This document shows, piece after piece, positions 49,319-59,014 of a DNA stretch of 64,000 nt. The stretch is from Pseudomonadota bacterium (GTDB taxonomy: Bacteria > Pseudomonadota > Gammaproteobacteria > Berkiellales > Berkiellaceae). Numbering within the stretch: position 1 is the stretch's first letter; every line of letters begins with the position of its first letter. Below the pieces are notes generated by a model that saw only the letters and a list, made by a program, of their open reading frames with translations, had not been told where the DNA came from and searched no databases. The DNA lies in assembly GCA_018242045.1 (NCBI GenBank), contig JAFECR010000011.1, positions 19,234 to 83,233 of the forward strand, read 5' to 3'. The position numbers and the translations under genes were made by a program.

Positions 49319-50314
49319 CTATAATTTTGCCAAGGCAAAACCCCATGTTAAACCACCGCCAATTGCCTCAAATAACACTGTCTGTCCCTTTTTGATGCGA
49401 CCATCACGCACAGCAATATCTAAAGCTAAAGGAATGGAAGCACTCGAAGTATTGCTATGTGTTTCAACGGTGCAAATAACCTTTTCCATGGGCAAATGTA
49501 ACTTATCCGCAGTTGCTTGAATAATTCTCATATTGGCTTGATGTGGAATTAACCAATCAATTTCTTCGAGCGTTATTTTATGTTTAAGTTGAATATCCTT
49601 GATCAAATCACCCAGTTTGGCTACAGCAAGTTTAAATACCCTTTGTCCTTGCATCTGTATAAAGGGATGTAAATTTTCTAAATACTGATGACTTGTTTTG
49701 CTTATATAGTTCTTATTTTCCCTTAACTGCTGATTGTCTACATAAAGTAGCTTGTCATAATTTCCATCGGCATAAAGTCCTGTTGCTAATATTCCGGGAG
49801 CAGAACTTGCTTCTAAAATAACGGCGCCAGCACCATCGCCAAATAACACACATGTCGAGCGATCGGACCAATCGATAAGACGACTCATTAATTCAGAACA
49901 AACAATCAATGCCTTCGACACTGTACCACTTTTAATATATTGCTCAGCAATACTTAAAGCGTATACAAATCCTGAACAAGCCGCTTGAATATCAAATGCG
50001 ATACAGGTAGGAATTTTCAAATTTTTCTGAATAAGGCAAGCTGTTGCTGGGAATATTTTATCGGGCGTACCGGTGGCAACCAAGATGAGCTCAATATCTT
50101 TTGCAGCAACGTTTGCGCTTTCAAGCGCTTTTTGTGCCGCAATCGTACCCATACTTGCTGCCGTTTCATCGACGCCTGCAATGTGACGTGATTTTATGCC
50201 TGTGCGTTCAACAATCCATTCGTCAGTGGTTGCAACGCGTTCTTCCCAATCTGCATTGGTAAAAATATTGGGAGGCAAATACCCACCAGTTCCAATTATC
50301 CTAGCATATTTCAT
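49319..50314 (-). CDS. fabH: 3-oxoacyl-ACP synthase III (FabH)
   Basis: Starts fatty-acid synthesis by condensing acetyl-CoA with malonyl-ACP. The 331-residue product has Cys113 in AACSGFVYAL, His in LIPHQANMRI and Asn in the segment THSNTSSASIP, where most FabH read YGNTSAASIP; this change next to the catalytic Asn is mild. Overlaps plsX by 4 bp (ATGA). Confidence 0.96.
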   Translation of the reverse strand: MKYARIIGTGGYLPPNIFTNADWEERVATTDEWIVERTGIKSRHIAGVDETAASMGTIAAQKALESANVAAKDIELILVATGTPDKIFPATACLIQKNLKIPTCIAFDIQAACSGFVYALSIAEQYIKSGTVSKALIVCSELMSRLIDWSDRSTCVLFGDGAGAVILEASSAPGILATGLYADGNYDKLLYVDNQQLRENKNYISKTSHQYLENLHPFIQMQGQRVFKLAVAKLGDLIKDIQLKHKITLEEIDWLIPHQANMRIIQATADKLHLPMEKVICTVETHSNTSSASIPLALDIAVRDGRIKKGQTVLFEAIGGGLTWGFALAKL

Positions 50315-51357
50315 ACCGACTTGCGCTCACCTAAATACAACTCTACTTCGGATCGGATCTTTTCTGGAACGTTGTTTTCAACTTCAGTTAAAGCCTCAAT
50401 AATAGCTTGTTTGTAACTGAATCTTTTAGCGTTACCATGACTTTTTACAACAATACCATTTAAACCCAAAAAACTTGCGCCATTATATTGACTGGGATCA
50501 AAACGAGAATGAATTGCACGCAAAATTGGCTTGGCAAGCAATGCAATAAATTTAGTATATAAATTACGCGTAAACTCTCGGCGAATAAAGTCTACCAACA
50601 TTCTAGCAACGCCCTCGCTGGTTTTTAAGGCAACATTTCCAACAAAGCCATCACAAACCACAACATCCGCTTTACCTTGATAAATATCCGTTCCTTCGAC
50701 AAAGCCAATGTAATTGATAATATTCGTTTCACTTAACATTTGCGAAGCTTGTTTTACAGCTTCACTCCCTTTAATGGCTTCAGAACCAATATTAAGCAAA
50801 CCAACCCGCGGATGAGAAATATTGTCTGAAGCATTAACAAGCACTGAGCCCATTACTGCAAACTGAAATAAGTGCTCCCCGTCACAATCAACATTGGCGC
50901 CTAAATCAAGCATGCGGATCCGTCCCATTTTGTCTTGCTCTGCTTTCACGGGGATGGAATAAACAATAGCAGGCCTATCAATGCCAGGCAGGGTCTTAAG
51001 TACAAAGCGGGCAATTGCCATCAACGCACCGGTATTCCCAGCACTCACGCATGCATGTGCTTGTCCGTCTTTAACTAAATTAATAGCAACTCTCATGGAA
51101 GCATCTTTTTTAAAGCGCAATGCACTTGAAGGAGACTCATCCATTTCAATCTTTTCTGAAGCATGATGGATCTGTATGCGGGACTCGCTCAGTGAATGAG
51201 GATGTTGTTTTAACACCTCTGCCAATTTTTGGGTATCACCAACCAATATCAGATTTAGATGGGGGTACTCATGCAAAGCATCCAAGGCTGCCGGTATCAC
51301 GACACAAGGGCCGTGATCTCCCCCCATCGCATCTAATGCGATACAGATATTTTTCAA
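50311..51357 (-). CDS. plsX: Phosphate acyltransferase PlsX
   Basis: Makes acyl-phosphate from acyl-ACP for phospholipid synthesis. The 348-residue product begins IALDAMGGDHGP, and has SAGNTGALMA, ARPLDLGANVD-like (MLDLGANVD) and VCDGFVGNVALK motifs. Peripheral membrane enzyme. It follows rpmF by 5 bp and couples to fabH. Confidence 0.96.
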   Translation of the reverse strand: MKNICIALDAMGGDHGPCVVIPAALDALHEYPHLNLILVGDTQKLAEVLKQHPHSLSESRIQIHHASEKIEMDESPSSALRFKKDASMRVAINLVKDGQAHACVSAGNTGALMAIARFVLKTLPGIDRPAIVYSIPVKAEQDKMGRIRMLDLGANVDCDGEHLFQFAVMGSVLVNASDNISHPRVGLLNIGSEAIKGSEAVKQASQMLSETNIINYIGFVEGTDIYQGKADVVVCDGFVGNVALKTSEGVARMLVDFIRREFTRNLYTKFIALLAKPILRAIHSRFDPSQYNGASFLGLNGIVVKSHGNAKRFSYKQAIIEALTEVENNVPEKIRSEVELYLGERKSV

Positions 51358-51362
51358 ATGAC

Positions 51363-51557
51363 TTACTCTTCGTCAGCATCCACAGCGGCTTGTGCAATCA
51401 CTTGACGGCCACGGTAATAACCGTCTGCCGTGATGTGATGCCGGCGATGTGTTTCTCCAGTTTCTTGATCAATCGACAAAGTAGGTTTTTTTACTTTGTC
51501 ATGTGAGCGTCTTTGATTACGTCTTGAACGCGTTGTTCGCGCTTGTCCTACAGCCAT
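51363..51557 (-). CDS. rpmF: 50S ribosomal protein L32
   Basis: A 64-residue basic protein beginning [20 protein letters not shown]. The start (AVxxxxTTxSRRxxRRSHD) and GETHRRHHI are L32 signatures. There is no zinc-finger CxxC pair, so this is the cysteine-free L32 form. The AAVDADEE tail is slightly longer than in E. coli. It lies between yceD and plsX as in E. coli. Confidence 0.95.
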   Translation of the reverse strand: MAVGQARTTRSRRNQRRSHDKVKKPTLSIDQETGETHRRHHITADGYYRGRQVIAQAAVDADEE

Positions 51558-51604
51558 GATTTCACCATTTTACTTAGTTAACTTAAAAAATTAAAAATTG
51601 GAAC

Positions 51605-52045
51605 CTATTCACAGGATGGTTCGTGACAAGGTGCCAAGGGTAACGCAAGGTGTATCTCTTCTGCAATCCATTCAGCCATACTAATTTCACCCATCGGTAC
51701 CCATAAAGGCTCATACCGATGGGGCAAAGCAGCTGCCTGTTGATCGGAGGACACTGGACTAACCTGGATCGCGATCTGCAAATGATAAGCCATTGCCTGC
51801 AAACAACGTTGACAGATAAGTTGCAAATCCGTTTGTAATTCACCCTTAACGCAACATAAACCTTCTTCATCCATTGAAAACAATAAAGAAACTTTTACAA
51901 TGGCATTTGGTTGATTGCGTAAATCTTTGAGTAAGCCTTTTAAATTAGAAAGCTTAATCTGTCCAGATATAGCAATTCCTGCTCCATCGCCTTTTCGACA
52001 CAGCTTTTCTGGTTGGATATGTGAAGGCAGTTCATTAGGTAACAT
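51605..52045 (-). CDS. yceD: YceD/DUF177 family protein (23S rRNA accumulation)
   Basis: DUF177 protein, required for normal 23S rRNA levels in some bacteria. The family motif CQRC is present after ELQTDLQL, followed by RYEPLWVPMGEISMAEWIAEEI and LALPLAPCH. I start at MLPNELP (146 residues), which suits the family; the frame extends six codons to 52063. Neither start has a good ribosome-binding site. It precedes rpmF, as always for this family, and is divergent from maf. Confidence 0.9.
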   Translation of the reverse strand: MLPNELPSHIQPEKLCRKGDGAGIAISGQIKLSNLKGLLKDLRNQPNAIVKVSLLFSMDEEGLCCVKGELQTDLQLICQRCLQAMAYHLQIAIQVSPVSSDQQAAALPHRYEPLWVPMGEISMAEWIAEEIHLALPLAPCHEPSCE

Positions 52046-52116
52046 AGCGTGCGAGCCTATCATTTAACAAGGCTTCAGTCAAAGGTGAATGCAAAAAATT
52101 GATGGTGAGTAAAAAT

Positions 52117-52695
52117 ATGTACCCTTTAGTATTGGCTTCGAGTTCTCCTTATCGCAAAGAATTGCTTTCAAGGTTAAAAATTCCTTTTTCTGTATCCAGC
52201 CCAGAGATTGATGAATCGCGTCTTGTCCATGAAACCATCTTTGATATGGTGTTGAGGCTTTCTAAAGAAAAAGCAATTGCTGGAGCCGCGGGTAATCCAC
52301 AGTGTGTTTGTATTGGTTCTGATGTCGTTGCAGCTTTTGATGGCCAAGTACTTGGTAAACCACTTAGTCATCAAGCAGCGATTAACCAACTTTCAATCAT
52401 GAGTGGTCAACAAGTCATTTTCTATACCGGTGTCTGTGTCGCAGCACCTTTTTTAAATCACGAAGCATGTCATATGAGTATCACAACAATTACATTTCGT
52501 ACCTTGAGCAAACAAATGATTGAAAATTACTTGACGAAAGAAAAGCCTTATCAAAGCGCCGGCAGCTTTAAATCTGAAACTTTGGGCTGCGCCTTAGTTT
52601 CCCGTTTTGAATGCGACGATCCAACTGCCATTATTGGCTTACCCTTAATCGCCTTGTCAGATATGCTCAAAGACGTGGGTATTGAGGTTGTTTAA
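52117..52695 (+). CDS. maf: Maf-family nucleotide pyrophosphatase
   Basis: House-cleaning nucleotide pyrophosphatase; the YceF subfamily prefers modified m7GTP. I start at MYPLVLASS (192 residues, with GGTGAG upstream); earlier TTG/ATG codons (52099, 52102) lack a site. It has the LASSSPYRKELLSRL start, SPEIDES, the SDVVAAFDGQVLGKP active site and GAGSFKSE-like SAGSFKSE. Divergent from yceD; its stop (TAATG) overlaps the next gene's start. Confidence 0.95.
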   Translation: MYPLVLASSSPYRKELLSRLKIPFSVSSPEIDESRLVHETIFDMVLRLSKEKAIAGAAGNPQCVCIGSDVVAAFDGQVLGKPLSHQAAINQLSIMSGQQVIFYTGVCVAAPFLNHEACHMSITTITFRTLSKQMIENYLTKEKPYQSAGSFKSETLGCALVSRFECDDPTAIIGLPLIALSDMLKDVGIEVV

Positions 52696-53714
52696 TGATG
52701 AAACCTTTAGCACAGTTAATTCGTGAAATCCCTAAAGCGGAATTACATTGCCATATAGAAGGTACTTTAGAACCTGAATTAATGTTTGAACTTGCTCAAA
52801 AAAATAATATCCAACTACCTTATGCCACCCCGCAAGACGTGCGCAAGGCTTATCATTTTACAGATTTACAATCCTTTTTGGATATTTATTACCAAGCAGC
52901 AAGTGTCCTTTGTACTGAACAAGACTTTTACGATTTAACCTGGGCATATTTATTAAAAGCTAAGGTAGATAATGTTTGTCATACAGAGATCTTTTTTGAT
53001 CCTCAAACCCATACTGCACGTGGCATACCCTTTGCGGTCATCGTCAATGGCATTACGCACGCATTAACGGATGCCAAACAAAAATTAAATATTACTTCTC
53101 ATTTAATTATGTGTTTTTTAAGACACTTATCTGAAGAGGCTGCCTTCGATACTCTTAATCAAGGATTGCCTTACAAAGACAAAATCATCGCTGTTGGCTT
53201 AGACTCTGGCGAAAGAGGAAACCCACCTGAAAAATTTAAAAACGTCTTTCAAGAGGCAATTAAACATGGATTTTTAACGGTGGCACACGCAGGTGAAGAA
53301 GGTCCTGCCGAAAATATATGGAATTCCTTACGTCTTCTTAAGGCAAAACGCATAGAGCACGGTGTGCATTGCACGATGGACCCAAGCTTAATCGCCTACT
53401 TGAAGGAGCATCAAATTCCACTCACTGTTTGCCCATTATCAAACGTCAAATTACGCGTCATTGATGAACTGAAAAATCACAACCTCAAAACCCTATTGCG
53501 CCAAGGGCTTTGCATCACTCTCAATTCAGATGATGCAGCCTATTTTGGCGGTTATGTTGTTGACAATTTCTTAGCTAGTGCTGAGCAATTAAATTTGAAT
53601 GCTGAAGATATTGTGCAATTGGCAAAAAATAGCATTCAGGCAAGTTTTATTGATGAGACGCTTAAAGCCACTTATTTAAGAATGATAAGTATGGTTGCGC
53701 AGAAATTTTTATAA
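52695..53714 (+). CDS. Adenine deaminase (adenosine-deaminase superfamily)
   Basis: Converts adenine to hypoxanthine with zinc. The 339-residue TIM-barrel protein has the metal motif HCHIEGT (His18, His20), LDSGERGNPPEKF, HAGEEGP and NSDDAAYFGGY. HxEGT and HAGEEGP mark the adenine-deaminase branch (Aah1 type) rather than the adenosine-deaminase branch, which has HxDGx and HAGE. Overlap with the maf stop (TAATG) suggests coupled translation. It lies between maf and sppA, where related genomes usually have other genes. Confidence 0.85.
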   Translation: MMKPLAQLIREIPKAELHCHIEGTLEPELMFELAQKNNIQLPYATPQDVRKAYHFTDLQSFLDIYYQAASVLCTEQDFYDLTWAYLLKAKVDNVCHTEIFFDPQTHTARGIPFAVIVNGITHALTDAKQKLNITSHLIMCFLRHLSEEAAFDTLNQGLPYKDKIIAVGLDSGERGNPPEKFKNVFQEAIKHGFLTVAHAGEEGPAENIWNSLRLLKAKRIEHGVHCTMDPSLIAYLKEHQIPLTVCPLSNVKLRVIDELKNHNLKTLLRQGLCITLNSDDAAYFGGYVVDNFLASAEQLNLNAEDIVQLAKNSIQASFIDETLKATYLRMISMVAQKFL

Positions 53715-53725
53715 GCGCTTCCTGA

Positions 53726-53753
53726 TATACTCATGCGAGTTTAAATTTAAACT
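53726..53753. repeat. Rearranged ends of the dispersed repeat
   Basis: TATACTC followed by a perfect 16-bp palindrome, AGTTTAAATTTAAACT (53738-53753), looks like two repeat ends joined by deletion. It sits directly before copy B. Confidence 0.5.
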
Positions 53754-53757
53754 GACA

Positions 53758-53887
53758 CATACTCGAACCAGCTTTGATTCTGGCGAGGCGCCAAGCGAGC
53801 AAATCCCCAGGCATGCAGCTTTGATTAGTGCATGACTGGGGTAAGTAAGCGCAGGCTTTAAGCCTAAATTAAAACTGGGAAGAGTAT
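53758..53887. repeat. Dispersed palindromic repeat, complete copy B
   Basis: A 130-bp element with CATACTCGAACCAG at the left and CTGGGAAGAGTATT at the right, related along its length to 37419-37544. The core GGCGCCAAGCG and GTAAGCGCAGGCTTTAAGCC are shared. The right end meets the sppA stop codon. Confidence 0.85.
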
Positions 53888-54837
53888 TAACGTAAAGTTT
53901 GAGTATTAATTCCCAATTCTGTAGCCAATTGTTTGCTCATACTTGCTCCCATTTTTGAAGCGAGTCTATCTAGCAAGCTATGGGTTGCACTGTAATCAAT
54001 AATTTCATCAAGACCTATCACTTCCCTTGCCACAAAACCTGCACTTCCCAGACCATCAATTAAACCAAGTTGTAATGCTTGTTCCCCAGTCCAAAATAGG
54101 CCACTGAATAATTCATCATCGGTACCTTTTAATTTACCGCCACGACCTTCTTTCACTGCTTTAATAAAGTGAGTATGGACATTATTGATGAGTTGTTGCG
54201 CAAATTGCACTTGTTCTGGCTTTTCAGGAGAAAAGGGATCCATAAACATTTTATCTTTACCCGCGGTGAGCGTTCTTTGTTCAACCCCAAGCTTTTTAAT
54301 TGTTTCAACGAAACCAAAGCCAGGCATCAGCACGCCGATGGAACCAACGATACTTGAAGGATTTGCATAAATTTGATCAGCCCCCACCGCAACGAAGTAC
54401 CCACCCGAAGCACAAATATCCACGACCACAGCATAAACTTTTTTCTCAGGATGTTTCTTTCTTAATCTCCTTATTTCATCGAAAATATAAGCGCTTTGAA
54501 CTGGCGTACCACCAGGAGAATTAATTCTTAAAATGATCCCTTTCACTTTTTGTTCATTAAAAGCACGGCGTAAACTTGACGCAACTTGATCGGCTTCTAT
54601 TTCATTACCCTGGCCTATCGTGCCAATTAAATCGATCAAGGCAACATGATCTTTAAGCACTTGCTTAGGTTTTCCTTGAAACCAATAAACTGTGATAAAA
54701 ACAACATAGGCTAAAATTATGAGCTTAAAGAAAATTCCCCATCTTCTGGAACGTCTATGCTCCTCTACAGAAGATAAAAGCGTTTTTTCAATCACCTCTC
54801 GTTCCCAGTTTGGGGAAACATTCACTTCTTGCTGCAT
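53887..54837 (-). CDS. sppA: Signal peptide peptidase SppA, short form
   Basis: Inner-membrane serine peptidase that degrades leftover signal peptides. The 316-residue product has one TM helix (about 36-55) and one ClpP-like peptidase domain. The Ser nucleophile is in DICASGGYF; the Lys base is likely in TAGKDKMF; SIVGSIGVLMPGF is the family's conserved strand. This is the half-size type (like B. subtilis SppA), not the 67-kDa E. coli type. It follows rluC by 15 bp. The stop codon lies at the edge of repeat copy B. Confidence 0.93.
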   Translation of the reverse strand: MQQEVNVSPNWEREVIEKTLLSSVEEHRRSRRWGIFFKLIILAYVVFITVYWFQGKPKQVLKDHVALIDLIGTIGQGNEIEADQVASSLRRAFNEQKVKGIILRINSPGGTPVQSAYIFDEIRRLRKKHPEKKVYAVVVDICASGGYFVAVGADQIYANPSSIVGSIGVLMPGFGFVETIKKLGVEQRTLTAGKDKMFMDPFSPEKPEQVQFAQQLINNVHTHFIKAVKEGRGGKLKGTDDELFSGLFWTGEQALQLGLIDGLGSAGFVAREVIGLDEIIDYSATHSLLDRLASKMGASMSKQLATELGINTQTLR

Positions 54838-54852
54838 AGCAATCCTCGTATT

Positions 54853-55809
54853 TTAAGTTCTTAATTTCTGACAAAACTGATAAAATTTTTTAGGCATCTG
54901 GCTTGTGATGGTTAACTGATAAGGATGATATGGCAATTGAATGACTAATTGATTCGCATGCAAATACAATCTACTTTGTGAACTCACTTTATTCTCATCA
55001 AGCAATTCTCGATATCCATATTTTCTATCACCCACAATTGGATTACCCATATAAGCGCAATGTACTCGAATTTGATGAGTACGACCAGTCACAGGAGATG
55101 CTCGAAGCAATGTTGCTTGGGAAAAGGACTCGATTACTTTAAAAACTGTTTTGGCCTGTTTACCGCCGGGATCGACCTTGACCATTCGTTCTCCGGATTT
55201 AAGGACATTCTTGTGTAAGGGAGCTTCTATTGTTGCCCCTCCTTTCCAAGCGCCATGAACCAGTGCGAAATAATATTTCGTAATATTGCCATTTTTTAAG
55301 CAGTCATGAAGATGAGTTAACATAGATCGACTTTTGGCAATCATCACGCATCCCGATGTTTCCCTATCTAAACGGTGCACTAACTCTAAAAAAGGTGCTT
55401 TGGGTCGGATACTTCTCATGGCTTCAATTAAACCTAAGGAAATACCACTACCACCATGTACTGCCATTTTATCTGGTTTATCAATTACAATAAGATGCTC
55501 ATCTTCATAAAGGATGGCTTGGGTGAGTTTTTGTTGCAATTTAGCATGAGGTTGTGGTTTTTTTTCCTCAGTTTTCAATGTCATACGAAGCGGCGGGATC
55601 CTGATCATATCCCCAATAACAAGACGATAACTGACATCTTTGCGGCCCTTATTAACCCTTACCTCTCCCTTGCGAATAATGCGGTATATGCGACTCTTGG
55701 GCACGCCTCGCAAAAAAGTGGATAAGAAATTGTCAATGCGCTGCCCAGCATTGGCTGGCGTTACAACAATGAGTTGAACTTGGTTAAGTGGCTGATGACT
55801 GGCTAACAT
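54853..55809 (-). CDS. rluC: 23S rRNA pseudouridine synthase RluC
   Basis: Makes pseudouridines at 23S positions 955, 2504 and 2580 (E. coli numbering). From MLASHQP the product has 318 residues: an S4 RNA-binding domain (about 15-75; QRIDNFLSTFLRGVPKS) and the synthase domain with the catalytic Asp in VHRLDRETSG. The start lacks a clear Shine-Dalgarno; a TTG at 55866 gives a longer form. Divergent from rne, which is the conserved rluC/rne arrangement and separates RluC from other RluA-type enzymes. Confidence 0.9.
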   Translation of the reverse strand: MLASHQPLNQVQLIVVTPANAGQRIDNFLSTFLRGVPKSRIYRIIRKGEVRVNKGRKDVSYRLVIGDMIRIPPLRMTLKTEEKKPQPHAKLQQKLTQAILYEDEHLIVIDKPDKMAVHGGSGISLGLIEAMRSIRPKAPFLELVHRLDRETSGCVMIAKSRSMLTHLHDCLKNGNITKYYFALVHGAWKGGATIEAPLHKNVLKSGERMVKVDPGGKQAKTVFKVIESFSQATLLRASPVTGRTHQIRVHCAYMGNPIVGDRKYGYRELLDENKVSSQSRLYLHANQLVIQLPYHPYQLTITSQMPKKFYQFCQKLRT

Positions 55810-56103
55810 AGGTGAATTATATCTTGCCCCGCCGCATTTGTCCGCATTTTTCTGCACGAGCCTCAACTGGCTCGCCTAGCTAAAAACTGATAAAATGCCA
55901 AAGACGCGAGATGCGCAATATTGAATTCATAACGCTCACTTAGTAACAATATGCTCGTGGTGCGAAACAAGGCGAAAGTTGCTCTCCTACTTAATGTACT
56001 TAAAATGACACTCCCTTGTTAATTTAAAAAAACACCTTATGCACGCAAAAGCGTCTCACATTACATAAAACTATAATTTAACAGCAAAAATGCATGGAAT
56101 TTT

Positions 56104-58953
56104 ATGACTAAAAGAATGCTAATAAATGCAACCCAAAAAGAAGAATTACGCGTTGCCATTGTGGATGGCCAAACACTTAACGATATCGATATTGAACACA
56201 CTGGCAGAGCTCAGAAAAAAGCAAGTATCTACAAGGGACGTGTTACCAGAGTTGAATCTAGTCTGGAGGCCGCTTTTATTGATTATGGTGCTGAACGACA
56301 TGGTTTTTTGCCCCTCAAAGAGGTAGCAAGAGAGTATTATGTCAACCAACATCAGTCTGATGGCAGACCGCATATCAGAGATGTACTTCGACCTGGCCAA
56401 GAACTAATTGTTCAAGTTGACAAAGAAGAGCGAGGCAATAAAGGCGCTGCTCTTACTACTTTCATTGGACTTGCTGGCCGTTATCTCGTGCTTATGCCAA
56501 ATAATCCACGCGCCGGTGGGATCTCCCGACGAATTGAAGGAGATGAACGCAATGAACTAAAAGACGCCTTAAGCCAATTAAATTTACCCGAAGGGATGGG
56601 CTTAATTGTCCGTACGGCTGGTGTTGGGCGAAGTTCACAAGAACTCAGCTGGGACCTTGAAGTGTTACTAAGTCAATGGCAGGCCATTCTTCAAGCTTCT
56701 GCAAGACCTGCTCCGTTCTTAATTCACCGTGAAAGCGATGTTATTATCCGCGCACTAAGAGATTATCTCAGACCGGATATTGCTGAAATATTAGTCGATA
56801 CCGAAGATGCTTTTTTGCATGCTAAGAAACATATTCAGGTTGTTAGCCCAGACTTTGCAGATCGCGTAAAACGATATCAGGATCCAATCCCCTTGTTTAA
56901 TCGTTTTCAAATTGAAAGCCAAATTGAATCCGCTTTCAAACGCGAAGTTGTGTTAGAAAATGGTGCTTCTATCGTTATCGATCCAACCGAAGCGCTCATT
57001 GCTATCGATATTAACTCCGCTAAAGCAACCGAAGGCAGTGATATAGAAGAAACTGCCTTACAAACCAACCTTGTGGCCGCTAAAGAAATCGCACGACAAT
57101 TGCGCCTTCGCGATATCGGTGGGTTAATCGTTATTGATTTTATTGATATGAATTCTTCAAGGCATCAAAGAATGGTTGAAAACCAATTGAAGGAAGAATT
57201 AGCTGCTGATAGAGCGCGCATTCAACTTGGTCGTATTTCCCGCTTTGGTTTACTTGAAATGTCCCGTCAAAGATTAAGACCCTCTTTGGGAGACACCAGT
57301 GGCATTTCTTGCCCACGGTGCGAGGGCCAAGGCACCATTCGTAACATTCAATCCTTAGCATTGGCCATCATGCGCGTCATCGAAGACGAAGCCATGAAAG
57401 AAAATACACGTCAAATTAATGTCCAGGTACCGGTCGACTTGGCTGCTTTTTTGGTAAACGAAAAACGCCAAGCAGTAATGACTTTAGAAAAAAGACACAA
57501 TATTCGTATCCTAATATTGCCAAACCCACACATGGTGACACCGCAATATCAAGTGATCAGATTACGAGAAGATGAAGGTGAACAATCAGATTTACCAAGT
57601 TACAAATTGATAGCGCCTGCTGAACAAAAAGCCGATGATCTTTCTATTTCTGCGCCAGCCAAAATAGATGAACCTGCAATCAAACACATCACGCCGCTTC
57701 CCGCGCCAATCCAATTGTCACGCGACAAAAGCATTATCCGTCGCATTTGGTCTGCTGTTTTTGGCCAAAGTACGGAAAGTAATATCAGAAGAAACACCCA
57801 ACATACAACGGCAAAATCATCCTCCACCGAAGGCCGCTCAACCTCTAGTCGTTCGCAGCATCATGCAGGGAGGAGAGGGCGTTCACATCATCGTTCTCAT
57901 GATCGTCAAGAACGTCACACCAGAGATCAACGAGGTGAACGTCATGAACGCCACGATCGTCAAGAACGCCATGAACGCCACGATCGTCAAGAACGCCATG
58001 AACGCCACGATCGTCAAGAACGCCATGATCGTCATGAACGCCATGATCGTCATGAACGCCATACAAGTCAGGATCGCGATCGCCATGAACAACGTATAGA
58101 ACGACAAGAACGCCATGTAAGTCAGGATCGCGATCGCAATGAACAACGTATAGAGCGACAAGAACGCCATGCAAGCCAGGATCGAGATTATCATGAACAG
58201 CGCGTGGAACGACAAGAAAACCATGAAGCGCGCCAAGATCGTCATGAACAACGAGAACGAGGAGAAAGAGAAGATCGCAACGATCAACGATATGAACGTC
58301 AAGAACAAAGTGATCGCCATGGCAGACGTAATCATCGACGCCGTCAAGGAGGGCAACGCAGAGATGAACGTTACCAACGAGAACAACCAGAACAACACCT
58401 TGAAGCTGAGAAATTAAAACCGGATACAGAAATTTCTCATGAAGATGTAGAATCAAAACCTGCGCGCACGGAGCATGTCGCTGCCAAGCAATCGTCGGCA
58501 CCAATTGCTCCCAAGCAGCCACAAACCGTTTTTGAATTCAAAGACACCAAACCCCTACCTGATATTAGTTCAGAAGAGGCTAAAGCTTCGCGCAAAGTTC
58601 AAGATTCGACCAGTTTCATCAAATTAACTCCTGAAGAAAAAGCGACAACTTTAGTTACGATTGCTGAATCATCGGCACCTGTAAGTGAAAAACATTACAC
58701 GCTGATAACGACCAAAAACACTAACGAAAGTTATATCGCACACAAAGAAGGACCACAAAAAATTACGATTTGCTCTCCCTCACCAGAGTCAATGGTAGTT
58801 TTGGAAGATGCAACGCCTCGCCTTCCTACAGCTGAGAAACCAATGAATCAGGTTATCACTAAGAAAAGTGCTACCAATCAAACCAACGAAAGTGTACCTC
58901 AAAAACAAAACGTTTCTTATGAAACAATTACTGAAGATGAGGACAAGACCTAG
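56104..58953 (+). CDS. rne: Ribonuclease E
   Basis: Endonuclease that starts mRNA decay and processes rRNA and tRNA at the inner membrane. The 949-residue product has the S1 domain (about 38-120), the 5' sensor region, and the DNase I-like catalytic core with conserved Asp residues in AIDINS and VIDFIDM. The Zn-link Cys403/Cys406 (CPRCEGQG) holds the tetramer. The C-terminal half (about 560-949) is disordered. It contains an unusual Arg/Glu/His tract at about 600-745 built from tandem repeats and then a neutral to acidic tail. The leader (294 bp back to the rluC start) contains no gene I can support; rne leaders are often self-regulatory. Confidence 0.96.
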   Translation: MTKRMLINATQKEELRVAIVDGQTLNDIDIEHTGRAQKKASIYKGRVTRVESSLEAAFIDYGAERHGFLPLKEVAREYYVNQHQSDGRPHIRDVLRPGQELIVQVDKEERGNKGAALTTFIGLAGRYLVLMPNNPRAGGISRRIEGDERNELKDALSQLNLPEGMGLIVRTAGVGRSSQELSWDLEVLLSQWQAILQASARPAPFLIHRESDVIIRALRDYLRPDIAEILVDTEDAFLHAKKHIQVVSPDFADRVKRYQDPIPLFNRFQIESQIESAFKREVVLENGASIVIDPTEALIAIDINSAKATEGSDIEETALQTNLVAAKEIARQLRLRDIGGLIVIDFIDMNSSRHQRMVENQLKEELAADRARIQLGRISRFGLLEMSRQRLRPSLGDTSGISCPRCEGQGTIRNIQSLALAIMRVIEDEAMKENTRQINVQVPVDLAAFLVNEKRQAVMTLEKRHNIRILILPNPHMVTPQYQVIRLREDEGEQSDLPSYKLIAPAEQKADDLSISAPAKIDEPAIKHITPLPAPIQLSRDKSIIRRIWSAVFGQSTESNIRRNTQHTTAKSSSTEGRSTSSRSQHHAGRRGRSHHRSHDRQERHTRDQRGERHERHDRQERHERHDRQERHERHDRQERHDRHERHDRHERHTSQDRDRHEQRIERQERHVSQDRDRNEQRIERQERHASQDRDYHEQRVERQENHEARQDRHEQRERGEREDRNDQRYERQEQSDRHGRRNHRRRQGGQRRDERYQREQPEQHLEAEKLKPDTEISHEDVESKPARTEHVAAKQSSAPIAPKQPQTVFEFKDTKPLPDISSEEAKASRKVQDSTSFIKLTPEEKATTLVTIAESSAPVSEKHYTLITTKNTNESYIAHKEGPQKITICSPSPESMVVLEDATPRLPTAEKPMNQVITKKSATNQTNESVPQKQNVSYETITEDEDKT
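57952..58059. repeat. 27-bp tandem repeat in rne
   Basis: Units with a 27-bp period (CACGATCGTCAAGAACGCCA, then TGAACGC) begin at 57952 and 57979 and continue with shortened units to about 58059. They encode RQERHERHD blocks in the C-terminal region of RNase E. Confidence 0.85.
58060..58221. repeat. 54-bp tandem repeat in rne
   Basis: Three consecutive 54-bp units start at 58060, 58114 and 58168. They encode 18-residue blocks of the type HxSQDRDxxEQRxERQE. The third unit is more diverged. Confidence 0.85.
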
Positions 58954-58981
58954 AAAAAAGGTTGGGGCCCAAACGGGCCTC
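58954..58981 (-). terminator. Intrinsic terminator of the kinase gene
   Basis: On the minus strand GAGGCCC-GTTT-GGGCCCC (7-bp stem, one G-T pair) is followed by AACCTTTTTTC. It begins 34 nt after the kinase stop and ends against the rne stop codon. On the plus strand the hairpin lacks a T-tract, so it mainly serves the kinase gene. Confidence 0.75.
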
Positions 58982-59014
58982 ACCAAACCTCCTACAATAC
59001 TACATGTATCCTAT

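Noticed and set aside
53887-54837. Loss of the catalytic lysine in SppA (ADQIYA where many have ADKIYA)
   Set aside because: In short SppA enzymes the catalytic Lys lies further downstream; the TAGKDK segment is present, so I do not call it inactive.
57952-58221. CRISPR-like regular repeats
   Set aside because: Repeats are contiguous, lack unique spacers, stay in frame in rne and have 27- and 54-bp periods matching 9 and 18 codons.
57845-58522. Minus-strand frames of 225 and 171 codons opposite rne
   Set aside because: They are open only because of the tandem repeats in rne; composition is repetitive and the RNase E frame is clearly the real one.
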